A DNA stretch of 64,000 nt from Balanoglossus misakiensis. Lineage: Eukaryota; Hemichordata. The stretch is taken from positions 15,066,001 through 15,130,000 of the forward strand of contig CM082578.2 in the NCBI GenBank assembly GCA_040954595.2, in the 5' to 3' direction. The position numbers and the translations under genes are program-made. Shown piece after piece: positions 12,426-27,913 of the stretch (positions within the stretch are counted from its first letter, which is position 1; each line of letters starts with the position of its first letter). Below the pieces are notes generated by a model that made no database searches, was not told where the DNA came from, and saw nothing but the letters and a program-made list of their open reading frames with translations.

Positions 12426-15400
12426 ATGTCTAATATCATACATGTCGCACCCGCTCCGTATGACGAAAAAGATGGGTTTTCGAACGATACCATTGCACTG
12501 CCGCCACCGACGTACACCCGAGAGCTAACGAACGCCCCAGAGAAGCCCAAGAAAGAAACTTTCAGCGATGTCATTCAGCAGTTTTCGGACAACACCACGG
12601 CCCACGGTATTCCCAGAATCGTTAATGCAAAGTATATGTGGTCAAAATTTCTATGGTTCATAGTTGTTGGAGGGAGTACCGGCGTCTTCTTGTGGCAGAG
12701 TACCTTACTGGTGAAGGAATTCTTCAGTTGGCCGGTAGAGGTGTCTATAGACGTCTACAGCAAAACGGATGTAGACTTCCCGGCGGTCACCGTGTGCAAC
12801 ATGAATCGACTCCGCCGGTCAGAAATGGAGGGCACGCGATTTGCAGGCATTCTAGACATTGACGGCGGAGCAAACGAAACCATCTGGGATTACGATGGCT
12901 TTGAGTGGTATTTTTACTCCGACATCTATTCCGATCTTAGTGCGACCAGTGAACCATCTACAGAAGCACCGATTGGTCGTCGGAGGCGACGCTCGGTCAA
13001 CAACAAGGATTATCCAGAGCCATCCCTTGACGAGTTCCATGCTGACGAAGACGGTGCACAGCCCCCTCGCAAGTCCAACGACCGCAGCCAACGCCGCGAG
13101 CAATTTAAGCAAAGAAAGGCGCCTGGGCATCATAAAGGGCAGATGCACCCCTCCGAAGGAAATCTAGACTCCCCGGTCGACTACCCAGACCACGAAGACT
13201 ATCCCACACAGGGCCAAGGCACGAACCAAAGGAAACATCACCCTGTAGACCGCAAGAAATACAACGAAGCAATCCGCAAACTAATGACGCCTGAATTAGA
13301 AGCGCGCAAGCAGAAGATGGAAGCAAGGAAGAAGGAGAGACATGAGCACTTTGAAAAGGTGAAAGCAAAATTGGATCAACTGAAGGCAGAAGGAAAGTTG
13401 CCGAATCATCTCCGAAGAAGCAAGAGGGCCGGCGGATCATCATCATCATCATCTTCTTCTATGATGTCGTCATCTTCTATCGGTGGTGGTGGCGGTAGCA
13501 GCAGTTTCGGCAACTCTTTAGACTACAGTTGGTTTGATGATTTTGGTTGGGACTTTGACACGAATGAATTAGACTTCGAATATTACGACTACGGCTGGGG
13601 CGACATAGCAAACGAGAACGACTGGCAAGGATTCTACGATAACTCCAAAATGGAGGATTTCAGCGACTTGGCCGATGTCGCCAACCCGACCGATGATGAG
13701 CTGCGCGGGATAGGACACCAGGCAGAGGACTTCATATTACAATGTACATTCGATAAAAGACCGTGTAATTATACGTAAGTGTTAAGATTTAGGCAACCCG
13801 GACTGCCCTTTTCATTTTTAACCCCAAGCCGACATTTCACATACAGGTACATAGCCTGAATGTTTGTAAAGGCTTTGATCTGTGATCGACCAGTATTCAA
13901 GATGTACCATCTGCATCCCATAATACTATAGCAACACCGTCGATCCTGTGATCGCGTGAATGGGATTGTGGTGAAGACGTGATACATGTGTATGTATAGA
14001 TATGTGATGGTTCTTTCTCAGTATTAACATATCTAAATTTAAAAATAACAATATAATAGTGTGGATCATGAGAAAATTCGACCCAAGGTCTAGTTCCCTA
14101 CATGTTTCGAATGGATGCGCTGAGTTTACGATTGAAACAGCAACGTATTTCGTGTCATTGGTCTTTTTATATAGATTTTTCAAACAATGGCAGAACAAGA
14201 ATTATGGTAACTGCTACACATTCAACCACGGACACAACGAACCAGTGAGACAAACAAGCAAGTCTGGATCCCAATACGGTAAATGAATTTAATCGGCGTC
14301 TGTTCAAAATGATTCTAGCTTTGGTTCTCATTTCGTAGCTTTGGCTCAAGGGAATGACTCTGTGTACATGCAAAGCTGATGTGAAAGTGAAAACCCGACT
14401 GTCGTGAACTCATGAGAAATAAAAGAAACTTGCCTATTGGACAATGCATTGGAAACAGATTCCACACACTTGTTTCTCAACAGGTTACTAACTTTGATTT
14501 GTTTTATTCCCAGGATTGCACCTGACGCTATTTATAGAGCAACCTGAATACGTGGGGTTATTTTCACAGGAGAGTGGAGTAAGAATGACGGTGTCACCAC
14601 AAGGTGTGGCTCCATTCCCCGAGGATTTGGGAATCACAGCTGGTCCCGGTCTGTCTACATCTGTTGGTATTCGCCAGGTAAGAACGAGGAAGAGAGAGGG
14701 AGGGAGGGAGAGTGTGTGTGTGTGTGTGTGTGACGGACAGACAGAGACATGCAGACAAACAGAAACAGAGAGAGACAGACAGCAAATGGGAGAGGAGGAA
14801 GTGAGGGAAACAAGAGAGAACAGAGACATAGTCAGACAACAGCGTGAAACTTACAAATGTATCTTACCGTATAATATAATGTTTTGCAGTATAACTATGT
14901 CCGACAACCCCACCCTTACGGAAACTGCACAACTGGGGAGGAAGTTTACATGGTTAACACGGACTATGATTACTCTGTTGTCCTCTGCAAGAAAGAATGC
15001 CTGCAGAAGAATCTGATCGAGAGATGTGGTTGCGTCAGCGATATTCTCATAGACCACGATAAATGTAGCTTTCTGAACGTCACACAACGTAAGTGTAGAA
15101 TAACATTTTGGAAGTCTTTTGGATTTTTTTATATTACAGATATAAATTGATATTTGCATAGTGTTTATATACGTTCATTATTGCTATACTTTTCCTATCA
15201 TTTTCCCAAAACAAACTCACATTCTATTTTATGAATATAACAGAACGATGTCGTCAAGTTGTTGAAGCGCTGTATGAAGATGATGAATTAAATTGTACAA
15301 AGCCTTGCAAGAACCCATGCTCGTACGTAAGCGTATTTGCATATTTTCCATGGGTTATAGCTCATGAAAACTGTCAATAGATGACAAATTTTCGACTTTG

Positions 15401-16513
15401 CTGATGATTGTTTATCAACTGATGCAAAGAACAAACAATAGCTATGAAAATACGCCTAGTCTGTCGCCCAGTGACACCTATCGGAGAATGGTATCACCCA
15501 CACCATGGTGGGCGGAAGTTTGTCCTGGCGCTTTTTTTCCCATGATTCAAATTACAGTAAACGCCATATTGGAAATTCTGCCAACTTTCCCTAGATTTTG
15601 TAAAAAATCGCGCGACCTATACATGGCGAATATGTTTTTTTCTGAAAGAGTGACATCAAAGCTACCAAATTATGTAGAAATCAGCTACGACGGATTTCCC
15701 CTATTGTAGGGTACAGAAAACTCTTTAGTAGTTTGCCCATTTAAATATTTCGATTCTTTCAATACGTTCTGTTTATACAGAGAAGTAAGCTACACAACGC
15801 AAGTTTCGTCTTCATTATGGCCATCTGAACGATACGAGAGCCACTTATATGACGTTTTAGCGGACAAAAGTATCAAAGCCGCCATTACACTACAAGATGT
15901 CAGTGCGTCCAGGTAAGTTTCAAACACCATATTTATAATTTAAGCACGCCCAAACTTCCAGAGAGAGTGGTTTCTGACATGGAATTATGCAATGGGATGC
16001 GTGTATTTTCATGACAATAACTTCCTCTTCTCTTTCACGCAGGAAAAATTTGGTTCGGTTGAAGATCTTCTTCGAAGAATTGAATTTCCAAAACATCATT
16101 CAATCGAAAGCTTACAGGGTAAGAGTTATTGATCTCAGTGATACGTGCATATCCCATATATCAGGCGTATTGACTGTGTTAGACTCTCTCACAGCCCCTC
16201 TCGCCGTCAATGCAGGCTTACTTGCACGTGTGCCCAGAGAGAGGTTCGCTGCGCAACACCATATGGGGCTTCTCCTTTGCTACACGGGTGAGGGCGCGTC
16301 AATGAATGCCTGTTATACTACTTGCCAAAGACCACTACGCCATTGCTCACACTGTTCCAACTGAATGTATTTTCACAGATCGAAAACCTACTGGGTGACA
16401 TCGGAGGAACCTTGGGTCTCTACATCGGGTTGTCCATCATTACCGTCACTGAAATCATCGTGTTCTTCTTCCATACTTGCCGATTCTTTTTTTGTCGAAG
16501 CAAGATGGCATGA
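12426..16513 (+). CDS. DEG/ENaC (ASIC/ENaC-like) sodium channel subunit, 8 coding exons
   Basis: Plasma-membrane subunit of a trimeric amiloride-type sodium channel. Coding exons: 12426-13774, 14175-14278, 14514-14677, 14890-15088, 15244-15322, 15781-15912, 16043-16118, 16379-16513; phases close at 745 aa. Family marks in order: gating His-Gly (residues 60-61), TM1 about 74-94, post-TM1 FPAVTVCNMNRLR, finger and thumb Cys (CNYT; KYGNCYTFN-like segment NYGNCYTFN; PPFPED-like APFPEDLGI; GNCTTGEE; CKKECLQ; CGCVSD; CTKPCKNPC), WPS, palm FFEELNFQ, and TM2 about 712-735 with the selectivity-filter position GLS (718-720). Exon 1 encodes an unusually long low-complexity insert (about 165-420) carrying two furin-type sites, R-R-R-R-R189 and RRSKR334, the second followed by poly-Ser/Gly and an acidic aromatic tract. 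Gating ligand (protons, peptides, mechanical) cannot be told. Confidence 0.92.
14690..14805. repeat. (GT)n and GACA/GAGA microsatellites in a channel-gene intron
   Basis: The GT run at about 14712-14732 is flanked by purine-rich GAGAGG and ACAGAC repeats inside the intron after the exon at 14514-14677. Confidence 0.85.
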
Positions 16514-17833
16514 TCGAACACGGACATGAAATGTCACCCACAGTAGGCGCGCCAGAAGTGTTCGGAAGTGAATGCGTGAATGTGTGAAATTAACATTCTG
16601 CAGTTGTGCACAATTTGGCACTGATTGAGTGTGGCCATCAAATAATCATTTCATGATTTTTTCCTTATACCTGGAGGGTTTTAGTAATACGAATTTACTC
16701 TTTTTATGACCTTGCAACGAGAATTATTTCTTCCAGTCCCCCTAAATATGACAGGAAGCGGAAATGCGCAATATTTCCCAATCGATATATGGTCACGTAT
16801 GGGGCAGTACTAGTATGTTTAAATATAGGGAACGGTCTTTACTTAGCGTTGTTGTGGTGTGGGTACAAATATTTTATTGCTAATATTATATACACATTCT
16901 TGGTAGGTCATTGAGAAAGGTAACCATTAGCGTGGCTGGTAAAACTTAAAGAATGTTGCATTTACTTGAGTGCAAATTTAGATGATAAATAACGCGGCAT
17001 TATGACACTGTATGGGAAGTTCTTAGGAATGGATTTTCACACAAGCTTGAAGTGTTTTTTAACTTTATCAATTTTATAAATGAAATGCGTTTACATTCGC
17101 ACACAGAGTTGTATCAAAAACATGAATATAGGATTTTTTTTTCCGAAAAGAGCTTCTTTTCATGCGTAGCTCTACACGAGTGCTGGTTAGCATCGTTTAA
17201 TGTTGTCCTAGGGTTTTGCCGTTTGCTCTTCCAATAAATGATTAAATCACAGAAATGATTTTTTTTGTATTTTCTGTTGTTCTTCATTTTAAACATTAAT
17301 ATGTGATACCATTGCAAACCCTTCCGTGGGGTAAGAAAACGCAGGTTGAGTAAGAAACGCCCTCTAACGGCCGGATTCTATCTCTTATAAGGAAATCTAC
17401 CGCCACGGCACCCTTTAAAAACTGAACTATCAAGTAGCTTATTTAACTCCCACTATTATTTAGTTCATTGATCTGGGGATTATTAAGAACTGTACATTAA
17501 TCTTTCCTTCAATAACACAGCAGCGACGGCTTTTCGTTTCCCATACAGCGAATTTTACCACGGTCATATTTCTCACGGTAAATGTAATACGTCTTTGTCA
17601 CTTGTATGATGTATACGTATCAGCTTAGTACGGTTCAAACGGTTCAAAGAACGTTGACATTTTGCATCTTTCGTTACTTTGCCAATATCCATGCGATGTC
17701 TACGACACCTGGGTGTCTAGCCTGCATCGTGTAGATATCTATGCGTTTGTCTCCAACGGAGAAAAAATACTAAAAACATGAGGTTACACGAGAACCCATA
17801 CAATTACCTACTTATACCATGAAAGAGGGCGTA
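16514..17833. other. 3' flank of the channel gene
   Basis: The first ~700 bases are probably the 3' UTR, ending at the AATAAA at 17233-17238. No other gene is supported. Confidence 0.45.
17233..17238 (+). terminator. Candidate poly(A) signal of the DEG/ENaC gene
   Basis: AATAAA about 720 bases past the stop, followed by T-rich sequence. It is the first canonical hexamer that I see on this strand after the stop. Confidence 0.4.
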
Positions 17834-18348
17834 AATTTGAAAAATATCGTGGTCTAGTTGTGCAGTGACGTCAGACCGATTAATATACATCGCACCTTAT
17901 ACACCTGGTCATTTAGGGATGTAAATTCTGACACAATAGAATGGCATAATGCAGTTATCTCATTGGCTAACAGACTAGGTGCACATCGATTCACCACGTG
18001 CACGTCGTACGATGCATGGGCATGTCACCGTGTTTTAGTCACGCCACCAGTACGCGGATATTTCCGATACAGAGTATTCAAGCGAATTGGAACAGTTTTC
18101 GCTCTCAGTTTGAAAAGCCCGGTACCACTGGATGACAGAGAAGATGTTAGACGGCAAAACAGGCACGTGAAAGTTTTCAGGCTCCTGCGAACAGTCACAA
18201 TTGACAGAAAAACCTGGATCTCGCGTACCACAAAATATACGCAAGTCTACCACGCGGAGCATGAGAGTGTGGGGTGTATGGGGAAGAGTTACACGCCATT
18301 CTGGCAAGGTAAGTTTCACTTATTTTTACACATTTTCCTAGCGCGAAA
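17834..18348. repeat. Dispersed repeat, copy 1 (~515 bp)
   Basis: Direct-orientation near-copy of 43738-44282. Shared blocks include GGCATAATGCAG, ATTGGCTAACAGACT, ATACAGAGTATTCAAGCGAA, AGAAGATGTTAGACGGCAAA and a closing CAAGGTAAGTTTCA; similarity continues past the GTAAGT to GCGCGAAA. Copy 1 has an open plus frame over 17858-18307, broken in copy 2. It is probably transposon-derived. The CAAG|GTAAGT donor is in phase with the EGF exon at 18393, so exonisation is possible. It also contains a full TGACGTCA, lost in copy 2. Confidence 0.8.
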
Positions 18349-18364
18349 GTAATCGTTATTGTAG

Positions 18365-21285
<2,921 letters not shown>

Positions 21286-24200
21286 TCACACATCGTCACC
21301 ATACTGGCCTCGTTCTGATATACTAGACTTCGTGCTGAACACGGTGCCGTTAGGTATATTTTGAACGGTCGCATAGTACGGATTGTACTTATAAAATTTC
21401 ACGTCTGGATCTGAAACGTACAATAGAAATTCGAAAATGAACAAGAATGAATTAAACATACACATTATATATTTTATTCCACTGACAAAAGTATACTGAC
21501 CAAATCACGAAAACGGGCCATTTATAGTGTCCCAAGTTATGACCCTAAAAGGTTACGTTGGGGATATTAAGGGGTCGCCGGATACTGCTTGCTGATTGGC
21601 CATTTTCATAATCTAAATAGGTCGAGTCTTTTAACCTTGATAATATCTTCCCAGGTAAACAATATCGTATCAAATTGTTCTATTTGTTGTTCCAATTAGA
21701 ATTCTGTGTTCTAGTCAAACTAAAACAAGATTATTTTATTTTGTAAAAGGTCACGGTCCCGGAGTACCACACTAAATATTTTCACCAATTCATCGCCATT
21801 TCACTCAAAATTCTAGTCCCATTCCCGATCTGGCCCTAGGATCAATTGGCATGTAGCAATTACTGCATTTGAAGGCGAGCAGTGTCTTCTGGAAATCCTA
21901 GGAAGTAATTAATGCACAATACGTGCGCTGTATTTCAATAAGATACGCGGGTCGCTAGCTTACTTCTCCCCAAGGATTTGCTTCTTCATGCCGTACTGAT
22001 CGCGGCCCATTGCATATTATATAAAACATCGAAATATATTTGTCGCGGACGATTGATTCATTAGAACATGCAAAGCGATAAGCCTTACGCGGAAATGCAC
22101 AAAGCCCCTGTTATTTACCCAAATACGGAAAACGGCTGAAGTTGCAGATCATACGCAAATCTTCTCAATTCAGTACTGCTAACTATTCAAAGCACGACGT
22201 CTCTGCTGGATTTTCAACGCATTTATTTGCGAGAATCCCGATTAAATTTTCCGTACTTTCCCCTCTTGAAATCCGCCAACATCTTCCATTTTGCTGGAGA
22301 CTGCCGACTGGTCCTTTGAATCTGTGATCATGTCACATGACAACGGACCTAGAAATTTACCGCCGATTACTCATCGTTATACTTTGTATTTAGTCACGTC
22401 ACTCCGCATGCGTGAAATTAATAAGAACAAAATTTCCCGCAGTTAAGTCGAAATCAGATTCATTCGTGCCTTTACCTATAACGCATATAGCAATTACATC
22501 AATCCAAGTGATGGCCAGGAGCGAGCAAATTTATTGCATGAATAATTAAGACCAGGGTGAGTGATGGATTACCTGTGGAGCTCTGGACAATCGACTGTTT
22601 TCTCGTTTTATTATAACGGATGGTCGACTTTCTGCGGATAATGATTAGTACCACTACTCCCAGAATGCCTAGCGCGATGACAAGCCCGATGAGAGAGAAG
22701 CGTAGAGCATCGACTGACATCGTTTCTGTCACTAAACTTGCAGTCGTTGTGACAATTCCAGGCTTTCCTGCTCCGATTGTGGCGTACTTCCCTGTTTATG
22801 ATTAAAAAATAAATAAAAGTACGTACGTTCAGTTTAAAAGTATTTAAAATCTAACAAAACCTGAAAATGATTTATGTTTAGTAATTGAAAACAAGGTTGT
22901 GGACACGGTTGCTGAGTAAACCTTGCCTTTGACCGAGAAATCTGCTTCCGAAAAATGTTAGTAACGATTTTACAGTCGTGTTATGATCAGAACTGTCGTT
23001 ACAAGGGCCCCTGGGTAATTTATCATTATGCATAATCAACCAAACCAGTGATTTCTGCCGATTTATGAGAAGGCCCTTTAGGTAGTCTCCGAACGAGTTT
23101 GGACCTCAGATATTAATATCCTGTCACAGTTAGAGCTACAAACAGTGTGGTCGACATTTGTCAGTTGACGAATATTCAACTGTAATCGGAGCTCAACTAT
23201 ACCACTGTGACTGACTCGCTTCACTGATTTCATGTCTTCTGAAATTTCTGCCAACCATCAACACATTGGAAGAATTCGATTACAAACGTGATGAATAAAT
23301 AAGATTGACATTGTTTCTGTGTCATAAAATACGTGCGGCCAGCAAATCTGGTCATTATGTTACTGTATATATCCACATACATATATATCACTTTAGCTTC
23401 CCTGACCAAAAATTTAATTAAAAACACTGTCACTTGAAAAGACCATTTTATTCTCCACACATCTAGGGTGTCTGAGTAATTTTCTTCAGCTGAACATTCC
23501 TTTTTAATATGACTGAATCCAATGAAAGAGATGCCGATAAGGTATTCATGGGACTACAATGACCCAAGCAATAAAATTAACTTTGTATTCTCCGAAAGAA
23601 TACGAACTGACTACAGTGTCTAGGTTACGATTCACTGGTGTCGTCATAAAAAACATTAATGGAGTGATTTTATTCGTGTCAAAGTGAAACGATCACATTT
23701 TCGCCATCTTAATTCGAGGTCGAGATTATAAGGAAGTCGCAAATTCCCTCCTTGTGAAATGTGAATCTGTGAATGAAGTGGCCGACACTTTTTGTTGTTG
23801 TTGACATGCTGGGCACGGTTATCTGGCGACTGGTCAGTTGTATCATTTCGTGGATTGACCCTTACCTGTAAATGTCAGATTTTGTGGCTCGGTGACGTCA
23901 GCGGCAGAGGTGAAATGTGCAGTCTCGTTTGGGCAGTTTGTATTAGACGTCGCATTTGAGATATCGTCGCAAAGTTGAGCCGCGTTCGCCTGGGCAGCTA
24001 TCACCTGTGTGACGTCATGAGAACAGAACAACAATTAAACTGGTGGCCCGTTACGTAATTTTCGCGCCGATAAATTTCATTCTATTTTTAGAATTAAAAC
24101 TGACATCGGCCATCTAAACATTCACCTCACGTGCTCTAGTTTTTTTTCTGCAAATATCTGCCAAACAATTGAATGGGCGCCAAAAATGCCTATTACAAAC

Positions 24201-24912
24201 TATTTCAAAGTATCCTGACGTTTCTTTGTGTCGGGGTAATAAAATGTCTTCTGAGTGACGAGAAACGTCTATATGATAGTCTCTTTTGCCAGAAATTAAT
24301 TTTGGCCTAATAAAATCTTCGTTGTACCACCATGAAGTCACCAACTGTCCCGTCCATCCACCCATCGCATATGCGTTGTATTTTGGTGACATACTGACTG
24401 ACCACAGACAATGTCGTTCTGTTTCTGTTTGGTTGAATTTCCAGACAATATGGGCGTGCAGTATGTTTCTACTTCAATGCAGGGCATATTCGCATGATTA
24501 TTATTCTGTCAAATTATGCCGTGAGCTCCACAGTTTACAAACGCCCCGTGGTAACCCCCCCCCCCCCCCATGGCCAGTGTGCATGCCGTGGCTTACATCA
24601 TGGACGTAGGGTCCATGGAGCTTGCTCCATTCACATACTATTTTTGCGAACATGTTCTGATGCTTCGCTTACGTCACTTGAAGGTGTGAATGCATCCGAT
24701 ATCTGTGATGTTGGTTTCATAACAAAACAGGTGCGATATGCGAATAAAAACAGAACACAATCGCAAGTTCTGTTTATGGACAATCAACTGTCTGTACCAT
24801 ACATACTATTTTAGGCTCTTCTGGGAGTGGTAATGCTTACCCTGAGCGCAAAGAGTACAACCGCCGAGTACAGGGATGTTCCTAACGTAAATTCATGATA
24901 TCGATCCTCCAT
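21286..24912 (-). CDS. Small type I single-pass membrane protein with NPYY tail, 4 coding exons, unrecognised
   Basis: I do not recognise the family. Coding exons in transcript order: 24841-24912, 23866-24004, 22573-22791, 21286-21410, each with consensus GT-AG ends; phases 0, 1, 1 close at 184 aa. Residues 1-30 look like a signal peptide (LYSAVVLFALRVIAAQA). The short ectodomain (31-100) has two Cys (36, 48), three N-glycosylation sequons (NAT 41, NET 50, NLT 66) and a Thr-rich stalk. Residues 102-122 (FSLIGLVIALGILGVVVLIII) are a strong membrane segment followed by the stop-transfer RRK. The ~60-residue tail holds YKYNPYYATV: NPxY at 153-156, a PTB/endocytic-type motif, plus many Ser/Thr, and ends YGDDV. 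It could be an adaptor or receptor co-subunit (inference). The ATG at 24912 is chosen because it gives a signal peptide; an upstream exon remains possible. Confidence 0.72.
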
Positions 24913-26768
24913 TTTTATCAGTCTTGTTGTACAACTTCTTGCAATTTTCGGCGCTGACGCCCAACTGCTAACAGAGTGTACTACCGCTCTCGCAGTTAGG
25001 TCGACAGTGTCAGTGAGCGTCGGTCTCGCCTGCACGATCGATGTCTCGTCTTCTAGCCAGCTAGCCGTACCGTCACCTTCTGCCGGGCGTCCGCACGCAG
25101 CGTGTCATAGCGAAATGTTCTCCACGATCGGGGCAAGCGAGGGAGATACAGACGACTGCGTGAGAAACTGCGGAAAGGCTTCCGTTCTACGGTTCACAGG
25201 ATTCGCGGCAAGTTGACATCTAGGCAGGGAAACATGCAGAACCGCGGCTTCTTCTGGGGTGTTCCGAGTGTCGGTATGCAGTTATGCAAAGCCTCCCTGC
25301 AAAGGTCAGAGTTCAAAGGTCAAAAGGAGAAGGGAAACTAATAAGGTGCTTTTTAAATACCACATGCGAGACCTCACCACTACTTGTATGTATCTATAAC
25401 TCAACATCTTGCTGTTTGGGTTGATTTTCAACTTCTTGTCTCTTGTTTACACCTATTGGCATTCAGTTAATGAATTATTGTCTTGAATAATAAAAAATAT
25501 AATTACAAATAGCGATCACAAAGTGACAAGCTTTTGAAATATTGTTCATGCTTTCGGAGCAAAGTGTACACGAATAACCTTTGTGAAATTAAGCTATTAA
25601 ATCGAATGAATAATTTGACTTTGATGGGTTACACTTTCTCAATTTCTTGTCGAACATTTGACAGTATATACGTGGTGCAGCTATGGCATATTTCAACTTA
25701 ATTGTATTAGTTACTCGCTTCCTTACAACTGGCGCAGTGGTGATGAGTTGGCTTGGTTGTTTGTCTCCACTGACTCGCGAATTTTAATTAGTCAGCTGGG
25801 GTTTGTTTTCCGTGCATTGTTCCCAAGGCCCCCAAGAAAAAAAAATGTTTCAAAACATTTCGGAGTACACACCGGATTTAACTTTTCTTGGCAAACAGGA
25901 AGATGACTCAATCACTCGTGGACGATTTCAGACCAAAAACACAAACGTGGGTATAGGGTGATATCTGCTCCCATATTTAAAGCTTCCTACTAAGTAATAC
26001 GTAGCAACTCGTATCGCTGATAAACTTAATAACCAGCTCCATTTCTATCAAACGACAGTCGTTTAACGAAGAATACGGGCTTGTGCCATTGCCACGACTT
26101 CGGGAAAAAAACGTGACTTTTTAAACGTTAAAAACATCTGGTGACAGTGACAGAAATAGACCCCTTTCCAAAACGAACAAATTGATTGACGACTGACGGG
26201 CGTATGTATATTGCTACGAAATGCAGATATCACACCCATGGCAGATAACTCAATAAACAGTTGTTCTGGAGGACAGTTTTCATGATGTATCGTTTGAAAG
26301 CTGCTACTACATTGTAAAAGCTTTACTGACGTGACTGAACTTTGTAGACAAAGGTTGCATGGCCGGTTCGAGGGAAATTTGTCCTTTTGGAACACGTAGT
26401 TCATTTTCGCTGTCCATGTTTATAGACGCTTGACGTATGAATACAAGCGCAAGATAGGGAAATTATTAGGACCATAAAGTCTGTTCTAACAGGAGTGTGT
26501 TCTTGGGCAAGTAAACAGTGTTTTCAATAGTAGAATCGGTGTTTAACCATAAAATCACAAATACAAAAATAAGTTTATAAAGGTATAGTTCGTGCCATAA
26601 AATACGAAACGTACCAAGGTATTTTATGATTGTATTGTATTCCACCGTTTATTGAAATCAGTAACACAGTCTGTGTTTTGATGAGAATCAAACACAAATC
26701 GATCCATGCACATGCATTGTTCTGCTCGTCCTTGTACATTATCGTGTTACTTTTATTTCTGTCGCAAG
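24913..26768. other. Intergenic region upstream of the small membrane protein gene
   Basis: It should contain the promoter of the minus-strand gene ending at 21286. No other gene is supported. Confidence 0.4.
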
Positions 26769-27913
26769 GCCATACGAGAAGTCCGCCGTCCTTTAGCTGG
26801 GACCATATAGGATGTTCTCAAAACTTGACAATACGGGTGGATGTAGTTCCATTTAATAGAACAGCTACCACATTTTGAGTAATTGCTTTTCGAGTGTTAT
26901 TTCGACAATTAATTTACCTTTTACGCTTTAAAGGGCATAGTCATCTACTGAATAGTAAACCTTCAGGATAAAACACATTTCACTTTACCTTTATTTCAGA
27001 CTATGGTGTTGCGTTGTCAATGATGGGCGTATTCCATATAATTGGAATAAAACGACACCAGTACTCGGTAGTCAATCGTCGTATAAACATTGTGACCTTC
27101 AACCGAGATATGTGCTCAGTGGCCCGAAAACGAAAGAATCCTATACTGATAGCTAAAGATGGCGTATATTTAAAAAAAGCTTTCACTTTATCTCTCGATT
27201 ATGTTTTGTGAATTTTTTAAAATGTGTGCCTACAATTGACATGATAGTACATTTTATCATTGTCGTGCTCTTCTGTCGGTATATACCACACAACAGGTTT
27301 TAACTGAATGAGAGGCAAGCGAGGCAGACGACAATTTTTGACCAAGAGATCACGTCCGTCGGTCAAGCTGACGGTGACAGTGCCGAAAGTTCAATCTTCA
27401 TGAATTGAATTGAATTAAATTAAGTGGGACCGCCAATAATTCACAAAGGTTTCGGAACACTCCATCTGTTTCAGATCTATTTTGGAGAATCCGTGAATAA
27501 TTAGGTTAAATAAAGACCCAGAAACGCCAGTTAAACCACTTTACAGAAAAGAGTGTCACTTTGACACAATTAAAACACCAAGCTGCTCTCGTGTTATTTC
27601 CAACAGTTCTTTTTCAATCGTTCTATGCAAGCTTTGCACCATTAAAATCACTATCACGTGGATCTTTACAATACTAAATGTCTGTTTCACGTGTCAATTT
27701 CATATGTTTACACTGCCTGATGTTCTGTATATCGTACATTACAGAGCCTACTGCCAGCTGTCGCCTCCCATGTGCTAGTTATCCAAGACGGGCGGCAGGG
27801 TTCCACGGTTGTCACGACCGTTCAATTTACGTCCACCGACGGTTATCAACTTTTAGGTAGTGACTCAGCACGTTGTGAGAACGGAAACTGGAATGCACCC
27901 CTTCCCAGATGTC

